Positions 44,588-52,797 of a DNA stretch of 64,000 bases are shown piece after piece; the first letter of the stretch is position 1, and each line of letters opens with the position of its first letter. The translations under genes and the position numbers were made by a program. Origin of the DNA: RGIG3528 sp045629005 (GTDB lineage: Bacteria > Bacillota > Clostridia > Lachnospirales > Lachnospiraceae); NCBI GenBank assembly GCA_045629005.1, contig JAZQQJ010000082.1, positions 23,201 through 87,200 of the forward strand, written 5' to 3'. Under the pieces are notes generated by a model, which searched no databases, was not told where the DNA came from, and worked only from the letters and a program-made list of their open reading frames with translations.

Positions 44588-44615
44588 GGGATGGTGCCCA
44601 AATGGGCGCCATCCC
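44588..44615 (+). promoter_or_regulatory. secY-adk intergenic hairpin
   Basis: GGGATGGTGCCC pairs with GGGCGCCATCCC (one G-T pair) around an AAAT loop. The 12-bp stem is very stable but lacks a T-run, so it may protect or process the mRNA, or lower downstream expression. Confidence 0.65.
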
Positions 44616-44654
44616 TATAAGTGTCTAAATATGGGAATAATGAGAGGAGAAAAC

Positions 44655-45299
44655 ATGAAACTTGTTATGTTAGGTGCTCCGGGCGCCGGAAAAGGAACTC
44701 AGGCTAAGATGATTGCTGCAAAGTACGGCATTCCTCACATCTCTACCGGAGATATTTTCAGGGCAAACCTTAAAGAAGGCACCGAGCTCGGAAAAAAAGC
44801 AAAAGAGTATATGGATAAGGGACAGCTCGTTCCGGATTCACTTACACTTGAGCTTATTATGGATCGCTTTAACAACGCAGACTGTGCAAACGGATATGTG
44901 CTGGACGGTTTCCCGAGAACGATTCCCCAGGCTGAAGCACTTACAGAGGCTCTTACTAAAAAAGGTGAGCAGATTGATTATGCAATTGATGTCGATGTTC
45001 CCGACGAAGAAATTGTTAAACGTATGTCCGGACGTCGTGCCTGCTTAACCTGCGGAGCTACATACCATCTTGTGTTTAATGCTCCCATTAATGAAGGCAA
45101 GTGTGACGTATGCGGAGCAGATCTCGTTCAGAGAGATGATGATAAGCCTGAAACGGTGCTTAACCGTCTTACGGTTTATCACGCAAAGACACAGCCGCTC
45201 ATTGACTACTTCAACAGCTTTGGAAAACTTAAGAGTGTTGACGGAACACAGGATTTAAACAAAGTATTTAAGGATATCGTTGATATTCTTGAAGGCTAA
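44655..45299 (+). CDS. adk: Adenylate kinase
   Basis: 214 residues, interconverts ATP plus AMP and two ADP. P-loop GAPGAGKGT at 7-15; the LID carries a four-cysteine zinc site (CLTCG and CDVCG), usual in Gram-positives. The ATG at 44655 follows GAGGAGA and gives the family N-terminus MKLVMLGAPG; an earlier in-frame ATG at 44631 lacks a binding site. Confidence 0.97.
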   Translation: MKLVMLGAPGAGKGTQAKMIAAKYGIPHISTGDIFRANLKEGTELGKKAKEYMDKGQLVPDSLTLELIMDRFNNADCANGYVLDGFPRTIPQAEALTEALTKKGEQIDYAIDVDVPDEEIVKRMSGRRACLTCGATYHLVFNAPINEGKCDVCGADLVQRDDDKPETVLNRLTVYHAKTQPLIDYFNSFGKLKSVDGTQDLNKVFKDIVDILEG

Positions 45300-45307
45300 G
45301 GAGCGAC

Positions 45308-46063
45308 ATGTCTGTTACAATTAAGTCACAGAGAGAAATAGCTCTCATGAGAGAGGCCGGCAAGATTCTTGCTGATGTTCATAATCAGCTGAGAGATTTT
45401 ATTAGACCGGGAATATCCACTCTCGATATTGATAAAAAAGGTGAGGAAATCATCAGGAAGCATAAATGCATTCCTTCCTTCCTCAATTATGACGGTTATC
45501 CGGGCTCCATATGCTGCTCGATTAACGATGAAGTTGTCCACGGAATTCCAAACAAGCACAGATTTCTTAAAGAAGGCGATATAATCAGTCTTGATGCCGG
45601 AGTAATCTACGAAGGTTATCACTCTGATGCCGCAAGAACATGGGCAGTCGGTACAATTTCGCAGGAAGCGGAGCAGCTCATAAATGTAACGAGAGAAAGC
45701 TTCTTTGAAGCAATGAAGGTTTGCCGCGCAGGACATCATCTCAATGAAATCGGCGAAACAATTGAGAATTACATTACCGGATACGGATACAGTGCCGTAC
45801 GTGATCTTGTAGGTCACGGTATAGGAACAAGCCTCCATGAAGACCCGCAGATATGCAACTTCAAAGTGCCTGTTCGTGGCATAAGACTTCAACCGGGCAT
45901 GACTCTGGCGATTGAACCCATGATTAATATGGGCCGCCCTGAGGTGCACTGGTGCGACGACGACTGGACAGTCGTAACGGCGGATGGTACGCTTTCCGCT
46001 CATTATGAAAATACAATACTTATTACCGAGGATGAGCCCGAAATCCTTTCGCTCATCCAATAG
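45308..46063 (+). CDS. map: Methionine aminopeptidase, type I
   Basis: 251 residues, removes N-terminal Met from new proteins. Metal ligands are in conserved segments LDAGVIYEGYHSDAARTW (two Asp), GHGIGTSLHEDP (His), AIEPMINMG (Glu) and the final HYENTILITED (Glu). No SH3-docking extension. Start follows AAGGAG directly after adk. Confidence 0.96.
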   Translation: MSVTIKSQREIALMREAGKILADVHNQLRDFIRPGISTLDIDKKGEEIIRKHKCIPSFLNYDGYPGSICCSINDEVVHGIPNKHRFLKEGDIISLDAGVIYEGYHSDAARTWAVGTISQEAEQLINVTRESFFEAMKVCRAGHHLNEIGETIENYITGYGYSAVRDLVGHGIGTSLHEDPQICNFKVPVRGIRLQPGMTLAIEPMINMGRPEVHWCDDDWTVVTADGTLSAHYENTILITEDEPEILSLIQ

Positions 46064-46111
46064 TTAACAGATAATATGCGATTCCGAAAGGAACCGGAGG
46101 AAAAGGATTAT

Positions 46112-46330
46112 ATGTCGAAAACAGACGTTATCGAACTTGAAGGAACAGTAGTTGAAAAGCTTCCGAACGCAATGTTCAGAGTTGAGCTTGAAAACAAACA
46201 TGTAGTACTTGCCCACATCAGCGGCAAGCTTCGTATGAACTATATCAAAATAGTTCCCGGTGACAAAGTAACCCTTGAAATGTCACCCTATGATTTAACT
46301 AAGGCACGTATCATATGGAGAGATAAGTAG
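46112..46330 (+). CDS. infA: Translation initiation factor IF-1
   Basis: 72 residues, OB-fold factor that blocks the A site during initiation. MSKTDVIELEGTVVEKLPNAMFRVEL and the C-terminal YDLTKARIIWRDK match the family. The ATG at 46112 follows CCGGAGG (46095-46101). The L14e/KOW-type gene often found between map and infA in other Clostridia is absent. Confidence 0.97.
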   Translation: MSKTDVIELEGTVVEKLPNAMFRVELENKHVVLAHISGKLRMNYIKIVPGDKVTLEMSPYDLTKARIIWRDK

Positions 46331-46334
46331 TTAT

Positions 46335-46475
46335 CTTTTCCACATTTGTTCGTTAATGCCGACAAAGGAAAGTTTACTTTCATTTGGCGGGAGGAACGAA
46401 CAAATTGTGTGACCGAAGGTCACACAAGACCCATGAGCAGAACCGGAGGTTATGCGAATGGGGAATGTGGAAAAG
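46335..46475 (+). ncRNA. Candidate four-helix junction RNA between infA and rpmJ
   Basis: Outer stem CTTTTCCACATT (46335-46346) is the exact inverse of AATGTGGAAAAG (46464-46475). Inside are three arms: P2 TTTGTTCGTT/AACGAACAAA (46345-46354 and 46395-46404), extended by CCGACAAA/TTTGGCGG (one mismatch) and GAAAGT/ACTTTC; P3 TGTGTGACC-GAA-GGTCACACA (46406-46426); P4 CCCAT/ATGGG (46430-46434 and 46458-46462) enclosing AACC-GGA-GGTT. Nested arms with nearly every base explained are unlikely by chance. No ORF and no T-run is present. I cannot name a family. It may be a cis leader for rpmJ/rpsM or a processed RNA. Confidence 0.6.
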
Positions 46476-46508
46476 AAAGAACGACTCTTATCTCAAAAGA
46501 AAAAATAC

Positions 46509-46537
46509 TTGCAATGTAGCGGAAATCGGAGTATAAT
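46509..46537 (+). promoter_or_regulatory. Internal promoter before rpmJ
   Basis: TTGCAA (46509-46514), 17-base spacer, TATAAT (46532-46537). It would start a transcript just upstream of the rpmJ ribosome binding site, giving the alpha operon its own promoter. Confidence 0.78.
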
Positions 46538-46572
46538 GCTACACGGACTTTTTTTGAAAGGAGAAAAAAACA

Positions 46573-46686
46573 ATGAAAGTCAGATCTTCAGTTAAACCGA
46601 TTTGCGAGAAATGCAAAGTCATTAAGAGAAAGGGTTCCATCAGAATTATCTGCGAGAATCCCAAGCACAAACAGAGACAGGGCTAA
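46573..46686 (+). CDS. rpmJ: Ribosomal protein L36
   Basis: 37 residues, smallest 50S protein. Zinc ligands Cys11, Cys14, Cys27 and His32 are all present (zinc-bearing form). Start follows GAAAGGAG. First gene after the internal promoter at 46509. Confidence 0.97.
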   Translation: MKVRSSVKPICEKCKVIKRKGSIRIICENPKHKQRQG

Positions 46687-47035
46687 TACCGATACCCGGA
46701 ATAAGGGATCGTTTTCACGGAGAAGCAATAAAAGCTCTCCTATAGAAACCGGTACCTTGCTTTCTTTGTTGCAATGTTCTGCCTTGATTACAGGGGCAGG
46801 CACCGGATATATTCCGGGCTAAACCTTTAAGGTTTACTTGTGATACTGTGGACTTCGCTTGATTCGAAGTTTAAGGAGGAAGTTAACGCTCTTCGGTTGA
46901 GTATCATTTCCCCTTTTACGCATAGGCTAAAGCCAAAATGTGTAATCATGGTTTAAAGCGGCTGGGCAGTAGTTTCCCGGCAATGCAGGAAACATACTGC
47001 GAAAAACATTTTTATCATTTACGGAGGTACAATAC
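46687..47035 (+). promoter_or_regulatory. Structured rpmJ-rpsM leader
   Basis: 349 bases without an ORF. Block 1: CCCGGAATA (46695-46703) pairs exactly with TATTCCGGG (46810-46818), enclosing GGAGAAGC/GCTCTCC (46719-46740) and CCGGTACC/GGCACCGG (46749-46806). Block 2: TGATACT/AGTATCA (46841-46847 and 46900-46906) encloses ACTTCG/CGAAGT. Block 3: GCAGTAGTTTCC/GGAAACATACTGC (46966-47000, one bulge). This is the position of the alpha-operon leader bound by S4 in E. coli; the regulator here is unknown. Confidence 0.6.
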
Positions 47036-47404
47036 ATGGCTCGTATTAGTGGTGTAGACTTACCCAGAGAGAAGCGTGTAGAAATCGGACTTACTTATAT
47101 CTATGGTATCGGTAGAGTAAGCTCAAACAAAATCCTTGAAAAAGCTAACGTAAATCCCGACACACGTGTTCGTGATTTAACAGATGACGAGGTTGCCAGA
47201 ATTCGTGACGTTATCGATGCTGAATTCGTGGTAGAAGGTGATTTAAGACGTGAAACTGCCTTAAACATTAAGAGACTCCAGGAAATCGGATGTTACAGAG
47301 GCATCCGTCACAGAAAGGGACTCCCTGTTCGTGGCCAGAACACAAAGAACAATGCCAGAACAAGAAAAGGCCCGAAGAGAACTGTGGCTAACAAGAAGAA
47401 ATAA
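47036..47404 (+). CDS. rpsM: Ribosomal protein S13
   Basis: 122 residues, 30S head protein at the subunit bridge. MARISGVDLPREKRVEIGLTYIYGIG and the C-terminal GLPVRGQNTKNNARTRKGPKR are conserved. Start follows CGGAGG. Confidence 0.98.
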   Translation: MARISGVDLPREKRVEIGLTYIYGIGRVSSNKILEKANVNPDTRVRDLTDDEVARIRDVIDAEFVVEGDLRRETALNIKRLQEIGCYRGIRHRKGLPVRGQNTKNNARTRKGPKRTVANKKK

Positions 47405-47420
47405 TTAGGGAGGATTCATA

Positions 47421-47825
47421 ATGGCTAAGAAAGTTTCTACAGCAGCTAAAAAGTCTGCTAAAAAGCGTGTTAAAAAGGACATTGGTCATGGCCAGGCTCA
47501 TATCCAGGCCAGCTTTAATAACACAATCGTTACACTTACAGATGCCGAAGGCAATGCCGTTTCATGGGCAAGTGCCGGCGGTTTAGGTTTCAGAGGCTCC
47601 AGAAAGTCTACTCCTTATGCTGCTCAGATGGCAGCTGAAACTGCTGCAAAGGCTGCAGTTGTTCATGGCTTAAAGAGTGTAGACGTTATGGTTAAGGGTC
47701 CCGGTACGGGTCGTGAAGCTGCTATTCGTGCACTTCAGGCATGCGGTATCAACGTTACATCCATCAAGGATGTTACACCTGTTCCCCACAACGGCTGCAG
47801 ACCGCCTAAGCGTAGAAGAGTCTGA
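47421..47825 (+). CDS. rpsK: Ribosomal protein S11
   Basis: 134 residues, 30S platform protein near the E site. Basic N-terminal tail, then IGHGQAHIQASFNNTIVTLTD and the ending TPVPHNGCRPPKRRRV, all standard. Start follows GGGAGG. Confidence 0.98.
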   Translation: MAKKVSTAAKKSAKKRVKKDIGHGQAHIQASFNNTIVTLTDAEGNAVSWASAGGLGFRGSRKSTPYAAQMAAETAAKAAVVHGLKSVDVMVKGPGTGREAAIRALQACGINVTSIKDVTPVPHNGCRPPKRRRV

Positions 47826-47844
47826 TTAAGGAGGAGAATACAAA

Positions 47845-48441
47845 ATGGCAAGAAATACAGATCCTGTTTTAAAGCAGTGCAGATCACTTGGTATCGAGCC
47901 TCAGGTTCTTGGTATTAACAAGAAGTCCAACAGAAACTTCGCAAGACAGGGCAAGAAGGTAAGTGAGTACGGCTTACAGTTAAAAGAAAAGCAGAAAGCT
48001 AAATTTATATATGGTGTTCTTGAGAAGCCTTTCCGCAACAACTTCGAGAAGGCTGCAAAGATGAAGAACGGCACAACCGGTGATAACATGATGATTCTCC
48101 TTGAGCGTCGTCTTGATAACGTTATCTTCCGTCTCGGCTACGGCAGAACAAGAACAGAAGCCCGTCAGATTGTTGACCACAAGCAGATTCTTGTTAACGG
48201 CAAGTGCATCAACATTCCTTCCTACCTTGTTAAGGCAGGAGACAAGATCGAAATCAGAGAAACAAAGAAGGGTTCTCAGAGATATAAGGACATCCTCGAG
48301 GTTACAGAGGGAAGAGCTATTCCTGCATGGCTCACAGCAGATCATGCAAACCTTAAGGGTGAAGTAGTAGACCTTCCTACAATGGATCAGATTGACGTTC
48401 CTGTTAACGCAACACTTATCGTCGAATTATATTCCAAGTAA
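47845..48441 (+). CDS. rpsD: Ribosomal protein S4
   Basis: 198 residues, primary 16S rRNA binder and, in several bacteria, translational repressor. The S4 RNA-binding domain is RRLDNVIFRLGYGRTRTEARQIVDHKQILVNGK split across its core. N-terminal zinc cysteines are reduced to one. Placement between rpsK and rpoA fits Clostridia, unlike Bacillus, where rpsD is elsewhere. Confidence 0.97.
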   Translation: MARNTDPVLKQCRSLGIEPQVLGINKKSNRNFARQGKKVSEYGLQLKEKQKAKFIYGVLEKPFRNNFEKAAKMKNGTTGDNMMILLERRLDNVIFRLGYGRTRTEARQIVDHKQILVNGKCINIPSYLVKAGDKIEIRETKKGSQRYKDILEVTEGRAIPAWLTADHANLKGEVVDLPTMDQIDVPVNATLIVELYSK

Positions 48442-48486
48442 AGCGCGTAATAGCTTTACTACTGAAAAAATTGAGGAGGATCCGCT

Positions 48487-49452
48487 ATGTTCGATTTCGA
48501 TTTTAAACCCGCAAAGATTGAGATTGCTGAAATTTCAAAGGATAACAAATACGGTCGTTTTGTTGTAGAGCCTCTTGAGCGCGGCTACGGCACAACGCTT
48601 GGCAATTCCCTTAGAAGAATTATGCTTTCTTCACTCCCCGGATCAGCAGTAAGCCAGGTTAAGATTGACGGTGTGGTTCATGAGTTTTCAGGCCTTCCCG
48701 GTGTTAAGGAAGACATCACTGAAGTTATCATGAACATTAAGAGCCTTGCAATCAAGAACTCCAGCTCAAAGAACGAGCCTAAATCAGCTTATGTTGAATT
48801 CGAAGGTGAAGGCGTTGTTAAGGCTTCAGACATCATCGTAGACCAGGATATCGAAATTATCAACAAGGATCAGGTTATTGCTACGCTCAACGGCGGAGCA
48901 GATTCGAAGCTTTATATGGAATTCACGATTACAAACGGTCGTGGATACGTTGGCTCCGACAAGAACAAGAGTGACGACCTTCCTATAGGCGTTATTGCTG
49001 TTGATTCCATTTATACACCTGTTGAGAGAGTTAATCTTACTGTTGAGAATACACGTGTTGGTCAGATGACCGATTACGACAAGTTAACTCTTGACGTATA
49101 CACAAACGGAACTCTTGCTCCGGACGAGGCAGTAAGCCTTGCAGCAAAGGTTCTCAGCGCACATCTTGACTCCTTCATCCAGCTTTCAGACCGTGCTGAT
49201 GATGTTGAAATCATCGACAAGACTGAAACAGATGAGAAGGAAAAGATTCTTGAAATGAGCATTGATGAGCTCGAGCTTTCAGTTCGTTCTTTCAACTGCT
49301 TAAAGCGTGCAGGTGTTAATACCGTTGGCGAGTTAGTAAATAAGACTCCTGATGACATGATGAAGGTTCGTAACCTTGGTCGTAAGTCGTTGGAAGAAGT
49401 ACTTATTAAGTTAAAAGAGCTCGGTTTGTCTCTCAGACAGAGCGAGGATTAA
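48487..49452 (+). CDS. rpoA: RNA polymerase alpha subunit
   Basis: 321 residues. The N-terminal dimerisation domain begins after about residue 10 (GRFVVEPLERGYGTTLGNSLRRIMLSSLPG split motif) and the C-terminal DNA-binding domain ends with LNRAG-type helices (FNCLKRAGVNTVGELV and VRNLGRKSLEEVLIKLKELGL). Start follows GAGGAGG. Confidence 0.98.
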   Translation: MFDFDFKPAKIEIAEISKDNKYGRFVVEPLERGYGTTLGNSLRRIMLSSLPGSAVSQVKIDGVVHEFSGLPGVKEDITEVIMNIKSLAIKNSSSKNEPKSAYVEFEGEGVVKASDIIVDQDIEIINKDQVIATLNGGADSKLYMEFTITNGRGYVGSDKNKSDDLPIGVIAVDSIYTPVERVNLTVENTRVGQMTDYDKLTLDVYTNGTLAPDEAVSLAAKVLSAHLDSFIQLSDRADDVEIIDKTETDEKEKILEMSIDELELSVRSFNCLKRAGVNTVGELVNKTPDDMMKVRNLGRKSLEEVLIKLKELGLSLRQSED

Positions 49453-49476
49453 TAGACCGTAAGGAGGATACATAAG

Positions 49477-50013
49477 ATGGCAGGCTACAGAAAACTTGGC
49501 AGAACAGCAAGCCAGAGAAAGGCTATGCTTCGTAACCAGGTAACCAATCTGTTATATAACGGCAAGATTGTAACCACCGAGTGCAGAGCTAAAGAAGTAA
49601 AAAGCATTGCAGAGAAGATGATTACGCTTGCTGTAAAAGAAAAAGATAATTTTGAAACAGTAACCGTTAAGGCTAAAGTTGCACGCAAGGACAAAGACGG
49701 CAAGTACGTTAAGGAAGTTGTTGACGGCAAGAAGGTTACAGTATATGACGAAGTAGAGAAGCAGATTAAGAAGGATAAGCCTTCAAGACTTCATGCTCGC
49801 AGACTTATGAAAGCATACCTCTATGACATCACAGAGGTTCCTACAGAAGCTGCAGGCAAGAAGAAAGCAACAAAGAAGGTTGACCTTACACAGAAGCTTT
49901 TCGAAGAAATCGCTCCTAAGTACGCAGACCGCAAGGGCGGCTACACACGTATCGTTAAGATCGGTGAGCGTAAGGGCGATGCAGCAATGGAAGTTCTTCT
50001 TGAGTTAGTTTAA
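49477..50013 (+). CDS. rplQ: Ribosomal protein L17, long form
   Basis: 178 residues, near the exit tunnel. The N-terminus MAGYRKLGRTASQRKAMLRN and the C-terminal GGYTRIVKIGERKGDAAMEVLLELV are conserved. About 50 extra residues sit in the middle (roughly 70-125), rich in Lys and Glu, compared with the 115-130 residues usual elsewhere; Lachnospiraceae are known to me for long L17. Last gene of the ribosomal cluster. Confidence 0.97.
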   Translation: MAGYRKLGRTASQRKAMLRNQVTNLLYNGKIVTTECRAKEVKSIAEKMITLAVKEKDNFETVTVKAKVARKDKDGKYVKEVVDGKKVTVYDEVEKQIKKDKPSRLHARRLMKAYLYDITEVPTEAAGKKKATKKVDLTQKLFEEIAPKYADRKGGYTRIVKIGERKGDAAMEVLLELV

Positions 50014-50023
50014 TAGAAATTTG

Positions 50024-50050
50024 GCCGATGCCTACGGGCATCGGCTTTTT
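50024..50050 (+). terminator. Terminator of the ribosomal supercluster
   Basis: GCCGATGCC (50024-50032) pairs perfectly with GGCATCGGC (50037-50045) around TACG, followed by TTTTT. A stable, classic rho-independent terminator 10 bases after the rplQ stop. Confidence 0.95.
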
Positions 50051-50079
50051 CTTGCTAATGCAATAAAGCGGAGGTCGAA

Positions 50080-50982
50080 ATGATTAGGAAAGCAGCAGAG
50101 CGCATTAATCTAAAAGATATGTTTCTTATTATCGCAGGTACGCTTATTATGGCTGCTGCAGTTAATTTTGTTTTTGAGCCGATAGGACTGGACGTTGGCG
50201 GCGTCAGCGGACTTGCTATAGTAATTAAATATGCAACCGCCGGCCTCTTCAAGGATACAGGTTCAAAATTCTTTGGTGACGGAATCCCGGTGTGGTTTAT
50301 GTCGCTGCTTTTAAATATCCCGCTTTTTGCAATTGCATACATGAAAAAGGGATGGAAATACATTGCAAAGACAGCATTTTCTACTATTACGCTCACTTTT
50401 TGGATGTATGCACTCCCGATAAGAGCATTCATGGAGAATGACCTGTTAAGCACACTTGTAGGTGGTGTTTTATCAGGTGTTGGAATAGGCCTTGTGTTTT
50501 CAACACTGGCTACAACAGGTGGAACGGATATGTTCTCGGCACTTGTCCATGACCGCTTCAGACATCTTTCTATTCCGACGATACTGTCGGTTACAGACGG
50601 TATAATTGTCCTTTTGGGACTTACCGTATTTAGTGTTGAAAATGTAATTTATTCGGTTATTGTTGTTTACCTTGTATCTAAGATTTCGGATGCTATTCTT
50701 GAAGGTCTGAAATTTGCCAAGATGGCGTTCATCATCTCAGAGGCAGCAGAAGATATTTCTGCCGAAGTTCTTGAGAATATGGACAGAGGCGTCACCGGAA
50801 TAAAGGTTAGGGGTATGTACTCCGGTGAAGACAAGAAGATGCTGTTTTGCGTTGTTTCAAAGAAACAGCTGCCGCTCCTTCAGGATATCGTGAGCAGACA
50901 CGATAAACGGGCGTTTATGGTTATAGGAGACGCAAGAGAGGTAATGGGCGAAGGCTTTGCAGAGGTACAGGTAAATAAATAA
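50080..50982 (+). CDS. YitT family membrane protein (DUF161/DUF2179)
   Basis: 300 residues. Several hydrophobic segments with the YitT-family motif EPIGLDVGGVSGLAIVIKY near 45-62 and TTGGTDMFSALV about 146-157. A soluble C-terminal DUF2179 domain (about 220-300) has GVTGIKVRGMYSGEDKKMLFCVVSKKQ. Function of the family is not established. It lies between the rplQ terminator and its own terminator, with only 30 bases upstream, so its promoter is not evident; read-through is possible. Not usually found at this position. Confidence 0.85.
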   Translation: MIRKAAERINLKDMFLIIAGTLIMAAAVNFVFEPIGLDVGGVSGLAIVIKYATAGLFKDTGSKFFGDGIPVWFMSLLLNIPLFAIAYMKKGWKYIAKTAFSTITLTFWMYALPIRAFMENDLLSTLVGGVLSGVGIGLVFSTLATTGGTDMFSALVHDRFRHLSIPTILSVTDGIIVLLGLTVFSVENVIYSVIVVYLVSKISDAILEGLKFAKMAFIISEAAEDISAEVLENMDRGVTGIKVRGMYSGEDKKMLFCVVSKKQLPLLQDIVSRHDKRAFMVIGDAREVMGEGFAEVQVNK

Positions 50983-51008
50983 TAGTAGGGTGTGTGGGGA
51001 ACCACAGG

Positions 51009-51045
51009 AAAGACAGTCTATCTGAATCGGGTAGACTGTCTTTTT
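51009..51045 (+). terminator. Terminator after the YitT gene
   Basis: AAAGACAGTCTA pairs with TAGACTGTCTTT (12 bp) around an 11-base loop, ending in TTTTT. Confidence 0.9.
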
Positions 51046-51052
51046 GTGCGAC

Positions 51053-51081
51053 TTGTCTATAATGGCGCATTGTGCTATAAT
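51053..51081 (+). promoter_or_regulatory. Promoter for the ecfA-truA operon
   Basis: TTGTCT (51053-51058), 17-base spacer, TATAAT (51076-51081), immediately after the terminator. Confidence 0.7.
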
Positions 51082-51128
51082 ATTTTGGATTATGGGTTAT
51101 TATGCCCTTTGTGTAATGAGGAAGATAA

Positions 51129-51974
51129 ATGATTAAAGCAAGAAAGCTTGCATATGAATATATACGCCGTGATGAGGAAGGAAATGTTGAGGGCATTATA
51201 CGTGCACTCGATGGAGTTGACCTGGATGTAAAACAGGGGGACTTCGTTGCAATCCTTGGCCATAACGGCTCCGGCAAGTCTACCGTAGCAAAGGAAATCA
51301 ATGCCATTCTTGAGCCGACGGAGGGAACGCTTTTTGTTAACGGAATAGATGTATCGGACAGCAGTAAGGTTTGGGATGTCAGACAGTCTGCAGGTATGGT
51401 TTTTCAAAATCCCGACAATCAGATTGTTGCATCGGTTGTTGAAGAAGATGTTGCTTTCGGCCCTGAAAATCTTGGCGTACCAAGTGCCGAGATTCATGAG
51501 CGTGTTGATTATGCACTTAAACGAGTAGATATGGAAGCATTCAGAAACAGTTCTCCAAATGCACTTTCGGGCGGACAGAAGCAACGAATTGCCATTGCAG
51601 GAATTCTTGCAATGAAACCGAAATGTATTGTTCTCGACGAGCCGACTGCGATGCTCGATCCGGGAGGACGAAAAGAAGTTATTCGTACTCTTCATGAACT
51701 GAACAAAGAAGAAGGAATCACCATTTTACTTATCACTCATTACATGGATGAGGTTAAGGACGCAGATAAAGTCATCGTTATGGATGACGGAAAAATAGTT
51801 ATGCAGGGAACACCGAGAGAAATTTTTTCCCGTGTGGATGAAGTTAAGTCGCACTTCCTTGATGTTCCGCAGGTTACAGAACTTGCTTACGAACTTAAAA
51901 AGGAAGGGATTAAGCTTCCTGATGGCGTACTGACAAATAAGGAGTTTGTCGATGCTTTACTTGGACAACGTTAA
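51129..51974 (+). CDS. ecfA1: ECF transporter ATPase A1
   Basis: 281 residues. ABC ATPase of energy-coupling factor vitamin/metal importers. Walker A GHNGSGKST, signature LSGGQKQR, Walker B CIVLDEPTAML. Together with EcfA2 and EcfT it forms the shared module used by many substrate-binding S components encoded elsewhere. The next gene starts inside its 3' end. Confidence 0.95.
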   Translation: MIKARKLAYEYIRRDEEGNVEGIIRALDGVDLDVKQGDFVAILGHNGSGKSTVAKEINAILEPTEGTLFVNGIDVSDSSKVWDVRQSAGMVFQNPDNQIVASVVEEDVAFGPENLGVPSAEIHERVDYALKRVDMEAFRNSSPNALSGGQKQRIAIAGILAMKPKCIVLDEPTAMLDPGGRKEVIRTLHELNKEEGITILLITHYMDEVKDADKVIVMDDGKIVMQGTPREIFSRVDEVKSHFLDVPQVTELAYELKKEGIKLPDGVLTNKEFVDALLGQR

Positions 51975-52797
51975 TTATATATATCAAAAGGGAACGGCAA
52001 TGGAAATGCCTGCCCTGCACGATGTGACGCTGGAAATACCTGATGGTCAGTTCATTGGTATTATCGGACACACCGGATCGGGCAAATCGACGCTTATTCA
52101 GCATTTTAACGGGCTTGTGCGCCCTACGTCCGGCATTGTGTACTATAACGGACGTGACATTTGGGATGATGACTTTTCAAAAAAAGAACTTCGCACAAAG
52201 GTCGGGCTTGTTTTCCAATATCCTGAGTATCAGTTATTTGAAACAACGGTAGTAAAGGATGTTGAGTTTGGCCCGAAAAATATGAAGCTTCCAAAGCTTG
52301 AATCGCAGCTTCGTACTTTTAATGCATTAAAGACCGTAGGTATCGGTGAAGACCTTTATGATGCTTCTCCTTTTGAACTTTCTGGAGGACAGAAAAGACG
52401 TGTTGCCATTGCCGGAATACTTGCAATGGAGCCTGAAGTAATGGTTCTTGATGAGCCGACGGCAGGTCTTGACCCGAAAGGACGAGATGAAATTCTTGAA
52501 GCTATATTCCGCATAAAGAATGAAAGAAACATAACCGTTATACTTGTTTCGCATTCCATGGAAGATGTTGCGCGATTTGTTGACAGAATCATTGTTATGG
52601 ACAAGGGCTCGGTACGTTTTGACGGTACTCCCAAGGAAGTATTCCGCCACTATGAAGAGCTTGAGAAAATTGGTCTTGCTGCTCCTGAGGTTACGTATCT
52701 GACCGCAGATATGATTAAAAAGGGTTTTCCGCTTCCCGACATTGCAACTACCGTCGAGGAGGCTAAAGATATGATTATGAGGTACTGTAGACACTAA
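51952..52797 (+). CDS. ecfA2: ECF transporter ATPase A2
   Basis: 281 residues, second ABC ATPase of the ECF module. Walker A GHTGSGKST, signature LSGGQKRR, Walker B VMVLDEPTAGLDPKG. The ATG at 51952 is selected over an in-frame TTG at 51946 because AAGGAG (51939-51944) is correctly spaced. It overlaps ecfA1 by 23 bases and ecfT by one. Confidence 0.95.
   Translation: MLYLDNVNYIYQKGTAMEMPALHDVTLEIPDGQFIGIIGHTGSGKSTLIQHFNGLVRPTSGIVYYNGRDIWDDDFSKKELRTKVGLVFQYPEYQLFETTVVKDVEFGPKNMKLPKLESQLRTFNALKTVGIGEDLYDASPFELSGGQKRRVAIAGILAMEPEVMVLDEPTAGLDPKGRDEILEAIFRIKNERNITVILVSHSMEDVARFVDRIIVMDKGSVRFDGTPKEVFRHYEELEKIGLAAPEVTYLTADMIKKGFPLPDIATTVEEAKDMIMRYCRH

Noticed and set aside
46406..46426. Terminator for infA
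   Set aside because: The hairpin is strong but has no T-run and sits inside a larger set of nested stems.
46335..46475. tRNA or known small RNA (tmRNA, 6S, SRP RNA)
   Set aside because: Arm lengths, loops and the missing anticodon, T-loop and CCA features do not fit a tRNA; length and motifs do not fit the others.
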